This document shows positions 54,016 to 62,708 of a stretch of 64,000 bases of DNA, in pieces (positions within the stretch are counted from its first letter, which is position 1; each line of letters opens with the position of its first letter). The notes under the pieces were generated by a model that saw only the letters and a list, made by a program, of their open reading frames with translations, was not told the DNA's origin and made no database searches. The DNA is from Lachnoclostridium sp. (GTDB lineage Bacteria > Bacillota > Clostridia > Lachnospirales > Lachnospiraceae). The stretch spans positions 124,001 through 188,000 of the forward strand of contig JAMPEB010000003.1 of assembly GCA_023665475.1 (NCBI GenBank), written 5' to 3'. The position numbers were made by a program, and so were the translations under genes.

Positions 54016-57000
54016 GACGCCGCCTTCTTTCTTTTGCCCATTCTTTTTTCTTCTGCCGCAGCGCCGCCACGGCAGCTTTATAAATTTCCCCCGCTTTTCT
54101 CTTATCCCCTTCATTTAGCGGTTTTCCGCAATATGCCGCATCCTCCAGCATAAAAGTAATCCCGCTCATATCATATCCCACTTTATCTTCAAATATCACG
54201 GCATACTCATAAGGCGTGTAAGCCCCCACATTATGAATCATCTTGCCCATATGCCTTCCGGTAATTCTCTTATATAGCATTTCAACGGCTTTTCCCGGCT
54301 CTGCTTTTCCAAGTTTCCAATGAAACCATAATTCCCTCACAAAAGGTTCAAAAACAGTCTTAAGAAACAAGAGTACCATAATAACGCCTGACACCGCTGC
54401 CAATATGATCAATCCCCTGACGCCTGCCCGCATCAGATAAAACATAACCCCGCTGTTTCTGTTGGCAGAGTTTCGGTAACTTGCAGGCATGGTTGCCTCA
54501 TAGACCACAAATCCCACATTTTCAATATAAACTTCCGGATAGGCATGTCCGCAGTTTGTCCTGACCACATATAAATCTTCATACTCCTGCGCAGGCACAA
54601 AACCTTCCGCATATCGGGCAACCAGCCCGGCAGCCCGCGCCAACAGCACATAAGCTGACGCAAAATCGGAACAGGTTCCGGTCTTTCCCTCAAACAAAAA
54701 GTACTCCACACTGTCATCGGGCGCCCGATAAGAAAGGTCATATACAAAATCGTTCTGCTGGAAATAATTTTGTATCGCTAACGCCTTCTCCCAGTCATAA
54801 GTGTAATTCCCGGTAATCTCCGCCGCCAATTCCCTGATGCTGTCCGGAATCAGCTCATTATTTTCCGCACAAGCTTCCCTATATTCCATGGCAAGCCGTG
54901 TTTCATACATATAGGCATCCGCCACTCTCCCATATTCCGTCTCTCCTTCCGCCGATAAGATATCTTCCATTTCCTCAAGCATCGCCATTGCCGTATCGAT
55001 ATCCATGTTGGCGCCGCCCTGCTGAATCCACCTGTTGCGGGCATTAAAATCATGGTAAAAATCCACCGTATAAGTCAGATTGCGATCAAGAAACCCTTCC
55101 GTATTCTGATAAACTCCGCCGGAACTGACTCTGGAACCGAAGAAATTATTATATCTGTCCTGAGGCACCGCAACCTCCGCCGTACGGGCAGTGGTCAGAT
55201 ATGCCACGCTGGGAAAGTTCATCGTTTCGATTTCCATTTGGTATCTGGGTTCCTCAAAATCGCTTTCGATACGGTTCAAACCGTATTTTTCCAAGAATCC
55301 CGGTTCATAGGCTTCCACGCGCTCCATGGCTTTTGCCAAAAGCCCGAGGTCCATGCGGCTGCGCATAGAACTCCACACTTCGGGAGTAATGTCGGGCTGC
55401 TCATACTCCTCCAACGCATACCAGCGGTCATGCTCAAAATCATATAAATCAAAATTCTGTCTTTTTAAATATAAATTTCCCACATCTCCGGTTACATTGA
55501 CTTCATATAATTTTCGGTTGTTTAACTCATTAAAATTGTCCGCGTTTCCCGAAAAACTGCTCATTTGCGAATAGCTTTCCGGAAGCTGTTCACTGATATT
55601 TCCTCCCATAAAGGCATTTTCAAAAGCATAATAGTAACGCGTATTCTCCTGTTTCGGCGCAGCCAGCCCGATCAACACAAACACCAAGGCATAAAATGCC
55701 ACCGAAACAAAGCCTGCCACATAACCTACCATACGCTTTCCGCTGTCCCTGTTTTTGCGCATGTACATCAGTAAAATCACCACATTCAGCACGGTAATAA
55801 ATACCACGGGAACCATATTGATATCTTTCATGATCTTGACATGAATCAAAAAAGGAATCAGGCTCACCAGCATCAAAAACGATGTCCTGTACAGCACATT
55901 TGCAAAATAATACACTACTACGGAAAAAAAGACCGTAAACATCACTACTAACGAAAGCAGATACGCTGCCGTGGAATCCACGGATTCGCCGCCGGATAAA
56001 AACCAATGGGTATAAGTAATCCCGTAACCGCTGGAAAAAACAATGCGGGCATACACACTCAAAAGCGCCATCACCAGCACCGTCATCAACATGCTTCCTA
56101 TGATTCTGTGCCGGTTGACATAAGTACAGACTACAAAAAGACAGGCGCAGACCACTGCCTGCAGTAATGTCCAGCCGGAAATTACCGGCACATCAAACAC
56201 CAGAAACACGGAAATACTTAAAAGAAACGCAAGAAAATAAGAAGGGGCGAATTCTTTTATCACGCCGAGAATCTTTTTCCAAAGTCCTGCCTCTTCCTTT
56301 GTTATCACCACTGCCTTCTTGGAAACATCCTCTGTATCCAAAGATTCTGCTTCCGAGGCAGATGGCGCCGCGGAATAGACCGTGACATGTATATTATCGG
56401 ACTGACCTTCTGTCAGGGCCTCAGCCTCGCCTAAACTGTTTGGCGTGGAAAACAAAAATGCCCCTTCTCCTCCTTTGCCAAGGATATCCGAACCGGGAAA
56501 TCTTTCTATTCCGTTATCCCATGCCTCTTTTCCGGCAAAAGAATACTCCGCCATTGCCAGTCTTACATTTTCCAAATCCAATTCGTCTTCTATCTGATAA
56601 TCCGTAAAACCATGCTCCCCCATAACATAATAGTTTACGGTATAATCATGCCTAACCAACACACGAATGATGCCCAATGCATTTTCCACCGCATCCTCCG
56701 CAATTTCGGGATGTATGCTTTCCTCCTCATACACACTGTCCAAAACCACATGAATCGTCTGGGAGGACACTTCGTCATCAAGGCGTACAAGCAGTTTATC
56801 CCGCTTTGCAGACTGCTTCCAGTTAATTCGCTTTAAGGGATCTCCCGGCACATACTCCCTGCTGTCATACCCCGGAAATCCGCCGAAAGTGACAGCCTGT
56901 GACTCCACCGTATCCTCGCTGTCATCCAGATTTCTGGAAGCCTGCATTGCCTGCATGATATTGTCATCCCTTGCGGATATTTCCGCAATCCCCGGAATCA

Positions 57001-57496
57001 CTGCCGCTTTTTTCTTCCGGGAATCGTAATCCCTCTGCCGAATGGAAAAGGAAAAAAGCCCCAGATAGTCCGTAACCCTCACTTCTTTAACGCCTATCAT
57101 GGATTTTCCGCAGATTTTTGCCCGAAAAGTCACCGCAAAACTTTTCTCTGCCTTGGGCAGAACAGATGCGATAATATCCGTATCCTCACATACCACTCTG
57201 GGAGTATCCGCCATTTTTACTTCAATGGGTGATGTGGGAAAAATAGAATGATTCCGCAGAGTAACCGTCATACTGCATGTATCCCCTTTGGAGAGAAGCA
57301 CATCCTCCATCTCGCAGGAAACGGAAACCATTCTGCTGGACAGCCACGCAAAAAAGACCGATAAGGCAGGCGCGAGCAACAGCGCAAGCAGAACAAACCG
57401 GCCTACATTTGCATTGAGAAACAGCTCAAATACAACGGCGCAGGCAATCGCCAATATATAATTGATAATCCCCCCGATTATCGCGCGTACCTTCAT
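53993..57496 (-). CDS. DUF58-transglutaminase (TgpA-like) fusion protein
   Basis: This 1167-residue protein joins two modules that are normally separate genes. The N-terminal part has two membrane helices (about 7-50) and a DUF58 domain (about 185-330) with REYVPGDPLKRINWKQSAK. A TgpA-like block of about eight helices (about 410-610) leads to an extracytoplasmic region with a transglutaminase core. There Cys lies in TGTCSDFASAY (about 940) and His in CGHAYPEVY (about 984). The third position reads VYEATMP, with Glu where Asp is usual. A helix (about 1025) and a DUF4129-like tail complete it. It follows a MoxR ATPase, the known partner of DUF58 proteins, so it is probably an envelope assembly or modification complex. 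The ATG at 57496 has GGAGG at 5 nt. Confidence 0.88.
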   Translation of the reverse strand: MKVRAIIGGIINYILAIACAVVFELFLNANVGRFVLLALLLAPALSVFFAWLSSRMVSVSCEMEDVLLSKGDTCSMTVTLRNHSIFPTSPIEVKMADTPRVVCEDTDIIASVLPKAEKSFAVTFRAKICGKSMIGVKEVRVTDYLGLFSFSIRQRDYDSRKKKAAVIPGIAEISARDDNIMQAMQASRNLDDSEDTVESQAVTFGGFPGYDSREYVPGDPLKRINWKQSAKRDKLLVRLDDEVSSQTIHVVLDSVYEEESIHPEIAEDAVENALGIIRVLVRHDYTVNYYVMGEHGFTDYQIEDELDLENVRLAMAEYSFAGKEAWDNGIERFPGSDILGKGGEGAFLFSTPNSLGEAEALTEGQSDNIHVTVYSAAPSASEAESLDTEDVSKKAVVITKEEAGLWKKILGVIKEFAPSYFLAFLLSISVFLVFDVPVISGWTLLQAVVCACLFVVCTYVNRHRIIGSMLMTVLVMALLSVYARIVFSSGYGITYTHWFLSGGESVDSTAAYLLSLVVMFTVFFSVVVYYFANVLYRTSFLMLVSLIPFLIHVKIMKDINMVPVVFITVLNVVILLMYMRKNRDSGKRMVGYVAGFVSVAFYALVFVLIGLAAPKQENTRYYYAFENAFMGGNISEQLPESYSQMSSFSGNADNFNELNNRKLYEVNVTGDVGNLYLKRQNFDLYDFEHDRWYALEEYEQPDITPEVWSSMRSRMDLGLLAKAMERVEAYEPGFLEKYGLNRIESDFEEPRYQMEIETMNFPSVAYLTTARTAEVAVPQDRYNNFFGSRVSSGGVYQNTEGFLDRNLTYTVDFYHDFNARNRWIQQGGANMDIDTAMAMLEEMEDILSAEGETEYGRVADAYMYETRLAMEYREACAENNELIPDSIRELAAEITGNYTYDWEKALAIQNYFQQNDFVYDLSYRAPDDSVEYFLFEGKTGTCSDFASAYVLLARAAGLVARYAEGFVPAQEYEDLYVVRTNCGHAYPEVYIENVGFVVYEATMPASYRNSANRNSGVMFYLMRAGVRGLIILAAVSGVIMVLLFLKTVFEPFVRELWFHWKLGKAEPGKAVEMLYKRITGRHMGKMIHNVGAYTPYEYAVIFEDKVGYDMSGITFMLEDAAYCGKPLNEGDKRKAGEIYKAAVAALRQKKKEWAKERRRRHGKQADT

Positions 57497-57529
57497 GCCG
57501 CCCTCCATCCACACCTCACATTTGTATCA

Positions 57530-57686
57530 TACCGCTTCAGCGGCACAAACAATCCTTGAATCTGCACAGATTCAGAAGAATCTGCTTGCGGATTCTTCAG
57601 TGTGAGATTTAGAATTTCTTAGGTGCTGTCCTAAAGAGGGGTGTTTACACACCCTCTTAGCGCCTTAGAAATTCTTCTCACACTTC
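57530..57686 (-). repeat. Double-hairpin intergenic element, copy 5
   Basis: On the minus strand it begins in the last codons of the MoxR gene (AGTGTGAGAAGAATTTCTAAG), contains GGGTGTGTAAACACCC, and closes with CTAAGAAATTCT and CTCACACT. A second hairpin GAAGAATC/GATTCTTC and a GAATCTGTGCAGATTC palindrome follow, then GATTGTTTGTGCCGCTGAAGC, as in copy 4. The MoxR stop codon TGA is part of the AGTGTGAG arm. Confidence 0.8.
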
Positions 57687-58631
57687 CACAGGCACCATAA
57701 TATTCTCCATAACTTTCCGGATGGCGCTTTCATTGTCCATAAAAAGAGATTTTCCCTTTGGCGTAAGTATGATTCTATGGGCAAGAACATAGGGCGCCAA
57801 TTTCTTGACATCATCCGGAATTACGAAAGTCCTTCCCTCTACATAGGCATAAGCCTTTGCCATACGGTATAAGGCAATGCTTCCTCTGGGAGAAGCGCCT
57901 AACTTGATAAATTCCGTAGCTCTGGTAGCTTCCACAATGTTTATAATATAATCCCTGACTCCGTCCGCACAGTAAATCTCAGGAATCTGTTCGGACATCT
58001 CCACAATTTCCTCACAGGTAATCACCGCACCCAGATTCTCGGAAGAAATCTGTTTCTCATTCCGAAGCAGAATATCCCTCTCTTCTTCCAGATTCGGATA
58101 CCCCAAGGTAAGTTTCATAAGAAATCTGTCCATCTGGGCTTCCGGAAGGTGATAGGTTCCGTATGTTTCCACCGGATTCTGGGTTGCAAGCACCATAAAA
58201 GGCTTCGGCAGCTCATAAGTAACGCCGTCAATACTGACCTGTCTCTCCTCCATAACCTCAAGAAGCGCGGATTGTGACTTCGGTGAAGCACGGTTAATCT
58301 CATCCGCCAATAAAAAGTTGCAGAAGGTGGCGCCCTTTCTAAACTCGTTTTCATGACTTACGGGATTTATCATGGTAAATCCCGTAATATCCGTAGGCAT
58401 CACATCCGGAGTCATCTGTACTCTGCCGAATTCACCGTTGCAGGAGCTTGCAAGAGCGGAAACCAATCTGGTCTTTCCCACTCCCGGAACATCCTCGATT
58501 AATACATGCCCTCCCGCAAGCATGGACGCCACCACCAGTTCGATGCAGTCCCGCTTACCTACGATAACCTTTTCCACATTATCGACCAGCGCCTTTATTT
58601 TTTCATTTTTCTGCTCGCTTCTTTCAATCAA
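57678..58631 (-). CDS. MoxR family AAA+ ATPase
   Basis: This 317-residue AAA+ ATPase has Walker A GVPGVGKTRL (about residue 45), Walker B LLADEINRASP (about 105, the classic MoxR DEINRA) and sensor/arginine-finger regions. MoxR proteins act as chaperones for partner complexes, typically with DUF58 and transglutaminase-like membrane proteins. Exactly such a partner, fused into one polypeptide, follows here. The start is a TTG at 58631 with an excellent AGGAGGT site. It lies 33 bp after deoC. Confidence 0.95.
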   Translation of the reverse strand: MIERSEQKNEKIKALVDNVEKVIVGKRDCIELVVASMLAGGHVLIEDVPGVGKTRLVSALASSCNGEFGRVQMTPDVMPTDITGFTMINPVSHENEFRKGATFCNFLLADEINRASPKSQSALLEVMEERQVSIDGVTYELPKPFMVLATQNPVETYGTYHLPEAQMDRFLMKLTLGYPNLEEERDILLRNEKQISSENLGAVITCEEIVEMSEQIPEIYCADGVRDYIINIVEATRATEFIKLGASPRGSIALYRMAKAYAYVEGRTFVIPDDVKKLAPYVLAHRIILTPKGKSLFMDNESAIRKVMENIMVPVEV

Positions 58632-58664
58632 GCCAATACCTCCTGCCTTTGTACATTCCGTACC

Positions 58665-59318
58665 CTATAACTTATCCTTGCAGAGCTCTACCCCTCTGGA
58701 AGTCCCTATGCGTTCACAGCCGAGATTTAAAAACATTTCCATATCCTCTAATGTGGACACGCCTCCGGCTGCCTTGATTTTCACATTGGGACCGATATGC
58801 TCCTTAAAAAGCTCTATATCTTCCCTGGTCGCTCCGTTTGTGCCAAAACCCGTGGAAGTTTTGATATAATCCGCCCCTGCCGCCGTGACCGCCTTACACA
58901 TGGCAATCTTTTCTTCCTCTGTCAGATAACAGGTTTCGATAATCACTTTCAGAATACGACTTCCGCAGGCTCCTTTCAAGGTGCGGATTTCCTCCTCCAC
59001 CTTGTCGAAAAGTCCGTTTTTCACATCACTGATATTGACCACCATGTCAATCTCGTTGCAGCCCTCCGAAAGCGCCTGCTTAGTCTCTGCGAGCTTTGCG
59101 GCCGTCACGCTGTAGCCTAAGGGAAAACCTACCACCGTGCAAATATTCACTTTCTCCCCGTAAGCATCATGAATCCTTTTTATGTAAGCTGGGGGTACGC
59201 ACACACTTGCCGTATGATAAGCGACTGCTTCCTCACAGAGCTTTTTGATATCCTCCCATGTGGCAAATGCTTTTAACTGTGTATGGTCCACCTTGCTTAA
59301 TATTTCCTGTACCGTCAT
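58665..59318 (-). CDS. deoC: Deoxyribose-phosphate aldolase
   Basis: This 217-residue TIM-barrel class I aldolase splits 2-deoxyribose 5-phosphate into acetaldehyde and glyceraldehyde 3-phosphate. The Schiff-base lysine is in ADYIKTSTGF (about residue 152), and the conserved Asp/Lys pair is in the NEIDMVVNI and KVIIETC regions. Other deo genes are absent nearby. The ATG follows GGAG. It stands upstream of MoxR with a short gap, perhaps co-transcribed, though the functions look unrelated. Confidence 0.97.
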   Translation of the reverse strand: MTVQEILSKVDHTQLKAFATWEDIKKLCEEAVAYHTASVCVPPAYIKRIHDAYGEKVNICTVVGFPLGYSVTAAKLAETKQALSEGCNEIDMVVNISDVKNGLFDKVEEEIRTLKGACGSRILKVIIETCYLTEEEKIAMCKAVTAAGADYIKTSTGFGTNGATREDIELFKEHIGPNVKIKAAGGVSTLEDMEMFLNLGCERIGTSRGVELCKDKL

Positions 59319-59380
59319 GGCTTCTCCTTATTAATTTAATAGTAAATGTTTGTGAAACTCTGAGTTTCGCACTTTTCTTA

Positions 59381-60868
59381 TCAAATATTTAAAAATTCCC
59401 TCACGGTATCCTTCATCTTATCCGCATCGCACTGCTTATCGTGTACCACCGGTGCTGTGCGAATTTCCTCAATGGCGGCAGGCACCTTCACACCGGCAAT
59501 TTGGGAAAGCTCATCCACCAGCTCGAAATCTCCCATGGAATCATATTTTTCATCAATGGCATTCATCACGCTTCTGGTAAACTTAAAAGGACTCGCCGTG
59601 GACACAATTACCGTCTTTGTATCATCCTTTGTTTCCTCTCTGTACTTCCTGTAAACGGCAGATGCCACGGAAGTGTGGGTATCGATTACATAGCCGCATT
59701 CTTTATAAAGCCTTGCAATCTCCTCTGCCGTCTCTTTCTCGCTTGCGTAATTTCCATAGAAATCCTTAAGCCCCTGCTTCATTTCCTCCGTAATCCGATA
59801 TCTGCCCTGACTGCTTAATGCCGTCATCAGCTCTTTATTTTTGTCCGCGTCGTTTCCCGCAATGCGGTAAATCAAACGCTCTAAATTGCTGGAAATCAAA
59901 ATGTCCATGGAAGGGGATGAGGTCAGCACAAAATCCCTGTTTCTGTCATAATCCCCGGTGCTTAAGAAATCATAAAGCACCTTATTTTCATTGGATGCGC
60001 AGATTAATTTCCCGATGGGAAGCCCCATGTTTTTCGCATAAAATGCCGCAAGAATATTGCCGAAATTGCCTGTGGGAACCACTACATTAATGGTCTCCCC
60101 CTCGGCAATCTTTCCCTCTTTTAAAAGCATTGCATAGGCATAAACATAATAGCACACCTGAGGAATCAGCCTGCCGATGTTAATGGAATTGGCGGAAGAA
60201 AAGCGAAATCCCTTTCCTGCCATCTCCTCCGCTAACTCTTTATCGGAGAAAATCTTTTTTACGCCCGTCTGGGCATCGTCAAAATTGCCATGGATGCCCA
60301 CCACTAAAGTATTGGCGCCTTTTTGCGTCACCATCTGCTTTTCCTGAATGGGACTTACGCCGTTCTTGGGATAAAATACGATGATTCTGGTGCCCTCCAC
60401 ATTGGCAAAGCCTGCCAGCGCTGCCTTTCCGGTATCACCGGAGGTCGCCGTCAAAATTACGATTTCATCCCGAATGTGGTTCTTTTTCGCAGAAGCAATC
60501 ATTAAATGGGGCAGAATCGAAAGCGCCATATCCTTAAAAGCAATGGTGGAGCCGTGGAACAACTCCAGATAATAAGAACCGTCCGCTTCCTTCAAAGGCG
60601 CAATCTCTTTTGTGTCAAACTTCTCGTCATATGCTCTCTCAATGCAGCTTTTTAACTCCTCTGCCGAAAAATCCGTCAGAAACAGCTTCATCACTTCATA
60701 TGCCACCTGTTTGTAATCCATTTCGGAAAGCTCTTTCAGGCTTTTGTCAAGGGCAGGAATGTGATCCGGCACAAATAATCCGCCGTCATCCGCAAGTCCT
60801 TTTAAGATTGCCTCCGATGCCTTCACCTGATTTTCCTTGCTTCTTGTGCTATTATAAAATACTTCCAT
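59381..60868 (-). CDS. thrC: Threonine synthase
   Basis: This 495-residue PLP enzyme converts O-phosphohomoserine to threonine. The PLP lysine is in FHGSTIAFKDMAL (about residue 113) and the phosphate-binding loop is GNFGNILAA (about 270). The length is that of the long ThrC form, with an N-terminal VPDHIP region. The start follows GGAGG. The promoter is at 60932-60960. A small palindrome GAAACTCAGAGTTTC after the stop may end transcription. Confidence 0.96.
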   Translation of the reverse strand: MEVFYNSTRSKENQVKASEAILKGLADDGGLFVPDHIPALDKSLKELSEMDYKQVAYEVMKLFLTDFSAEELKSCIERAYDEKFDTKEIAPLKEADGSYYLELFHGSTIAFKDMALSILPHLMIASAKKNHIRDEIVILTATSGDTGKAALAGFANVEGTRIIVFYPKNGVSPIQEKQMVTQKGANTLVVGIHGNFDDAQTGVKKIFSDKELAEEMAGKGFRFSSANSINIGRLIPQVCYYVYAYAMLLKEGKIAEGETINVVVPTGNFGNILAAFYAKNMGLPIGKLICASNENKVLYDFLSTGDYDRNRDFVLTSSPSMDILISSNLERLIYRIAGNDADKNKELMTALSSQGRYRITEEMKQGLKDFYGNYASEKETAEEIARLYKECGYVIDTHTSVASAVYRKYREETKDDTKTVIVSTASPFKFTRSVMNAIDEKYDSMGDFELVDELSQIAGVKVPAAIEEIRTAPVVHDKQCDADKMKDTVREFLNI

Positions 60869-60931
60869 AACTTTTCCTCCGTAAAAGCCAATGCCGCTTT
60901 GCTTCGCACCGCTTGTTTTTTTACTGCGGTT

Positions 60932-60960
60932 ATTATATCACACTTTATAGAATGGCGCAA
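60932..60960 (-). promoter_or_regulatory. Promoter of thrC
   Basis: TTGCGC (60955-60960) and a perfect TATAAT (60932-60937) are 17 bp apart on the minus strand. Confidence 0.65.
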
Positions 60961-61059
60961 TTCATCAAAATATAGTTTTTTATCGCCAAAAATCAATAAC
61001 CTCTTTTTATGGTGTTTCATACAATAAATTAAATATGATATGTAGAAAGGACAGATTTT

Positions 61060-61830
61060 ATGCAGAATCTGTTGGAACTGAAAAATATCGGTTATGCCTA
61101 TCACAGCCTTCATGGTGAAACACAGGCAATCAGCAATATTTCCTTCGGCGTTACGGAAGGCGAATTTGTTGCGGTGGTAGGTCCCAGTGGATGCGGCAAG
61201 TCAACGCTTTTATCGATTATCGCAGGGCTTCTTAAGCCGGAGGAAGGCACCATTCTTGTCAATAACCCCGATGGTTCCCTCCGTTATCCCCGAATCGGAT
61301 ATATGTTACAGCATGACCATCTCTTTGAATGGCGCACTGTGTATAAAAATGTCACTCTCGGGCTGGAAATCAACCATATGCTCACCGAAGAGAGAGTGTC
61401 CTATATTGATAAGCTGCTGGAGGATTACGGACTTTCCAAATTCCGTGACAAACGGCCCAGCGAGCTTTCCGGCGGCATGAAGCAGCGCGCGGCATTAATC
61501 AGAACCCTTGCCCTAGACCCGCAGCTTTTGCTTTTGGATGAACCCTTCAGCGCTTTGGACTACCAGACAAGACTCATGGTATCTGCGGACATCTGCGGCC
61601 TGATCCGTGCCACCGGAAAAACGGTAATCATCATTACCCACGACTTGTCAGAAGCCATCAGTCTGGCGGACCGTGTTATCGTCCTTTCGGGCAGACCCGC
61701 CCGCATCAAATGTGAACTGCCCATAAAACTCACTCCGACCGACAATTCTCCCCTCGCCGCCAGAAATGCGCCGGAATTTAACGCCTATTTTAACAAACTA
61801 TGGGAGGTATTGACCAGTGAAGACAACTAA
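61060..61830 (+). CDS. ABC transporter ATP-binding protein (nitrate/sulfonate/taurine type)
   Basis: This 256-residue ATPase has Walker A GPSGCGKSTLL (about residue 45), the signature ELSGGMKQR (about 138) and Walker B LLLLDEPFSALD (about 160). The sequence is of the SsuB/TauB/ThiZ type. With the permease that overlaps it, it would import a small organic molecule such as a sulfonate or a thiamine precursor; the substrate is not clear. The ATG follows AAAGGA. No substrate-binding protein is encoded beside it. Confidence 0.92.
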   Translation: MQNLLELKNIGYAYHSLHGETQAISNISFGVTEGEFVAVVGPSGCGKSTLLSIIAGLLKPEEGTILVNNPDGSLRYPRIGYMLQHDHLFEWRTVYKNVTLGLEINHMLTEERVSYIDKLLEDYGLSKFRDKRPSELSGGMKQRAALIRTLALDPQLLLLDEPFSALDYQTRLMVSADICGLIRATGKTVIIITHDLSEAISLADRVIVLSGRPARIKCELPIKLTPTDNSPLAARNAPEFNAYFNKLWEVLTSEDN

Positions 61831-62629
61831 GGCACCTCTTGACAGGCAAGAGGCATTTGTAAAACAACATAAGAGACGCCACAGGCAGGTTGCCACCTTG
61901 CGGTTCCTGCTGTTTCTTTTTTTCCTGATGCTTTGGGAAGCAAGCGCACATTTCGGATGGATTGACAGCTTTTTCTTTTCCAGCCCCAGCCGAGTAATCA
62001 TCCAGCTTGGAAAGCTTTGTGCGGACCATTCTCTGTTTCTTCATATCGGCATCACCTTGTATGAAACGATTTTAAGTTTTCTATTAGTATTTTTTATCAG
62101 CCTGATATCCGCCACTGCCCTGTGGTATTCCGCCAAGCTTTCCGACATTTTGGAGCCATATCTTGTAATTTTAAACAGTCTGCCGAAGTCCGCTCTGGCT
62201 CCTCTGTTCATCGTCTGGCTCGGCACAGGCACCACCACCATTATCGTGGCAGGCATCTCCGTTGCTTTGTTCGGCTCGATTATCAGTTTTTATACGGGAT
62301 TTAAACAATGTGACCCTGAGAAAATCACTTTAATTTATACTTTAGGCGGAAACAGGCGAGATGCCTTTAAAAAAGTGGTGCTGCCCAACTCCATTCCCAT
62401 TTTGATCAGCACCACAAAGGTAAATATCGGGCTTGCCCTGGTGGGTGTCATTATCGGTGAATTCCTCGCCGCAAGGCGCGGACTTGGATATCTGATCATC
62501 TATGGCTCCCAAGTGTTTAAGCTGGATCTGGTCATCACCAGCATCCTGCTGTTGTGCATTATCGCCATGGGATTTTACAAGGGGATTCAGATGATAGAAC
62601 ATCATATCAAAAAACAGATGAAGGTGTAA
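61817..62629 (+). CDS. ABC transporter permease (SsuC/TauC type)
   Basis: This 270-residue membrane protein has six helices and the BPD_transp_1 coupling region (LGGNRRDAFKKVVLPNSIPILIS, about 175-197). It is the partner of the preceding ATPase, overlapping it by 14 bp. The start is a GTG at 61817; the hydrophobic part begins at about residue 28. A strong terminator follows and then a gene on the other strand, so the binding protein of this importer must be encoded elsewhere, if it exists. Confidence 0.92.
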   Translation: MKTTKAPLDRQEAFVKQHKRRHRQVATLRFLLFLFFLMLWEASAHFGWIDSFFFSSPSRVIIQLGKLCADHSLFLHIGITLYETILSFLLVFFISLISATALWYSAKLSDILEPYLVILNSLPKSALAPLFIVWLGTGTTTIIVAGISVALFGSIISFYTGFKQCDPEKITLIYTLGGNRRDAFKKVVLPNSIPILISTTKVNIGLALVGVIIGEFLAARRGLGYLIIYGSQVFKLDLVITSILLLCIIAMGFYKGIQMIEHHIKKQMKV

Positions 62630-62645
62630 AAATATAACCATAAAA

Positions 62646-62693
62646 AACTGACCTCCAATCGTTAGATTTCTATCTAACTTTTGGAAGTCAGTT
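62646..62693. terminator. Bidirectional terminator
   Basis: Nested arms AACTGAC, CCAA, GTTAGAT pair with ATCTAAC, TTGG, GTCAGTT around a short loop. On the minus strand the stem is followed by a T-run (for the surface protein gene). On the plus strand it follows the permease stop. Confidence 0.85.
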
Positions 62694-62708
62694 CACATCT
62701 AAAATATA

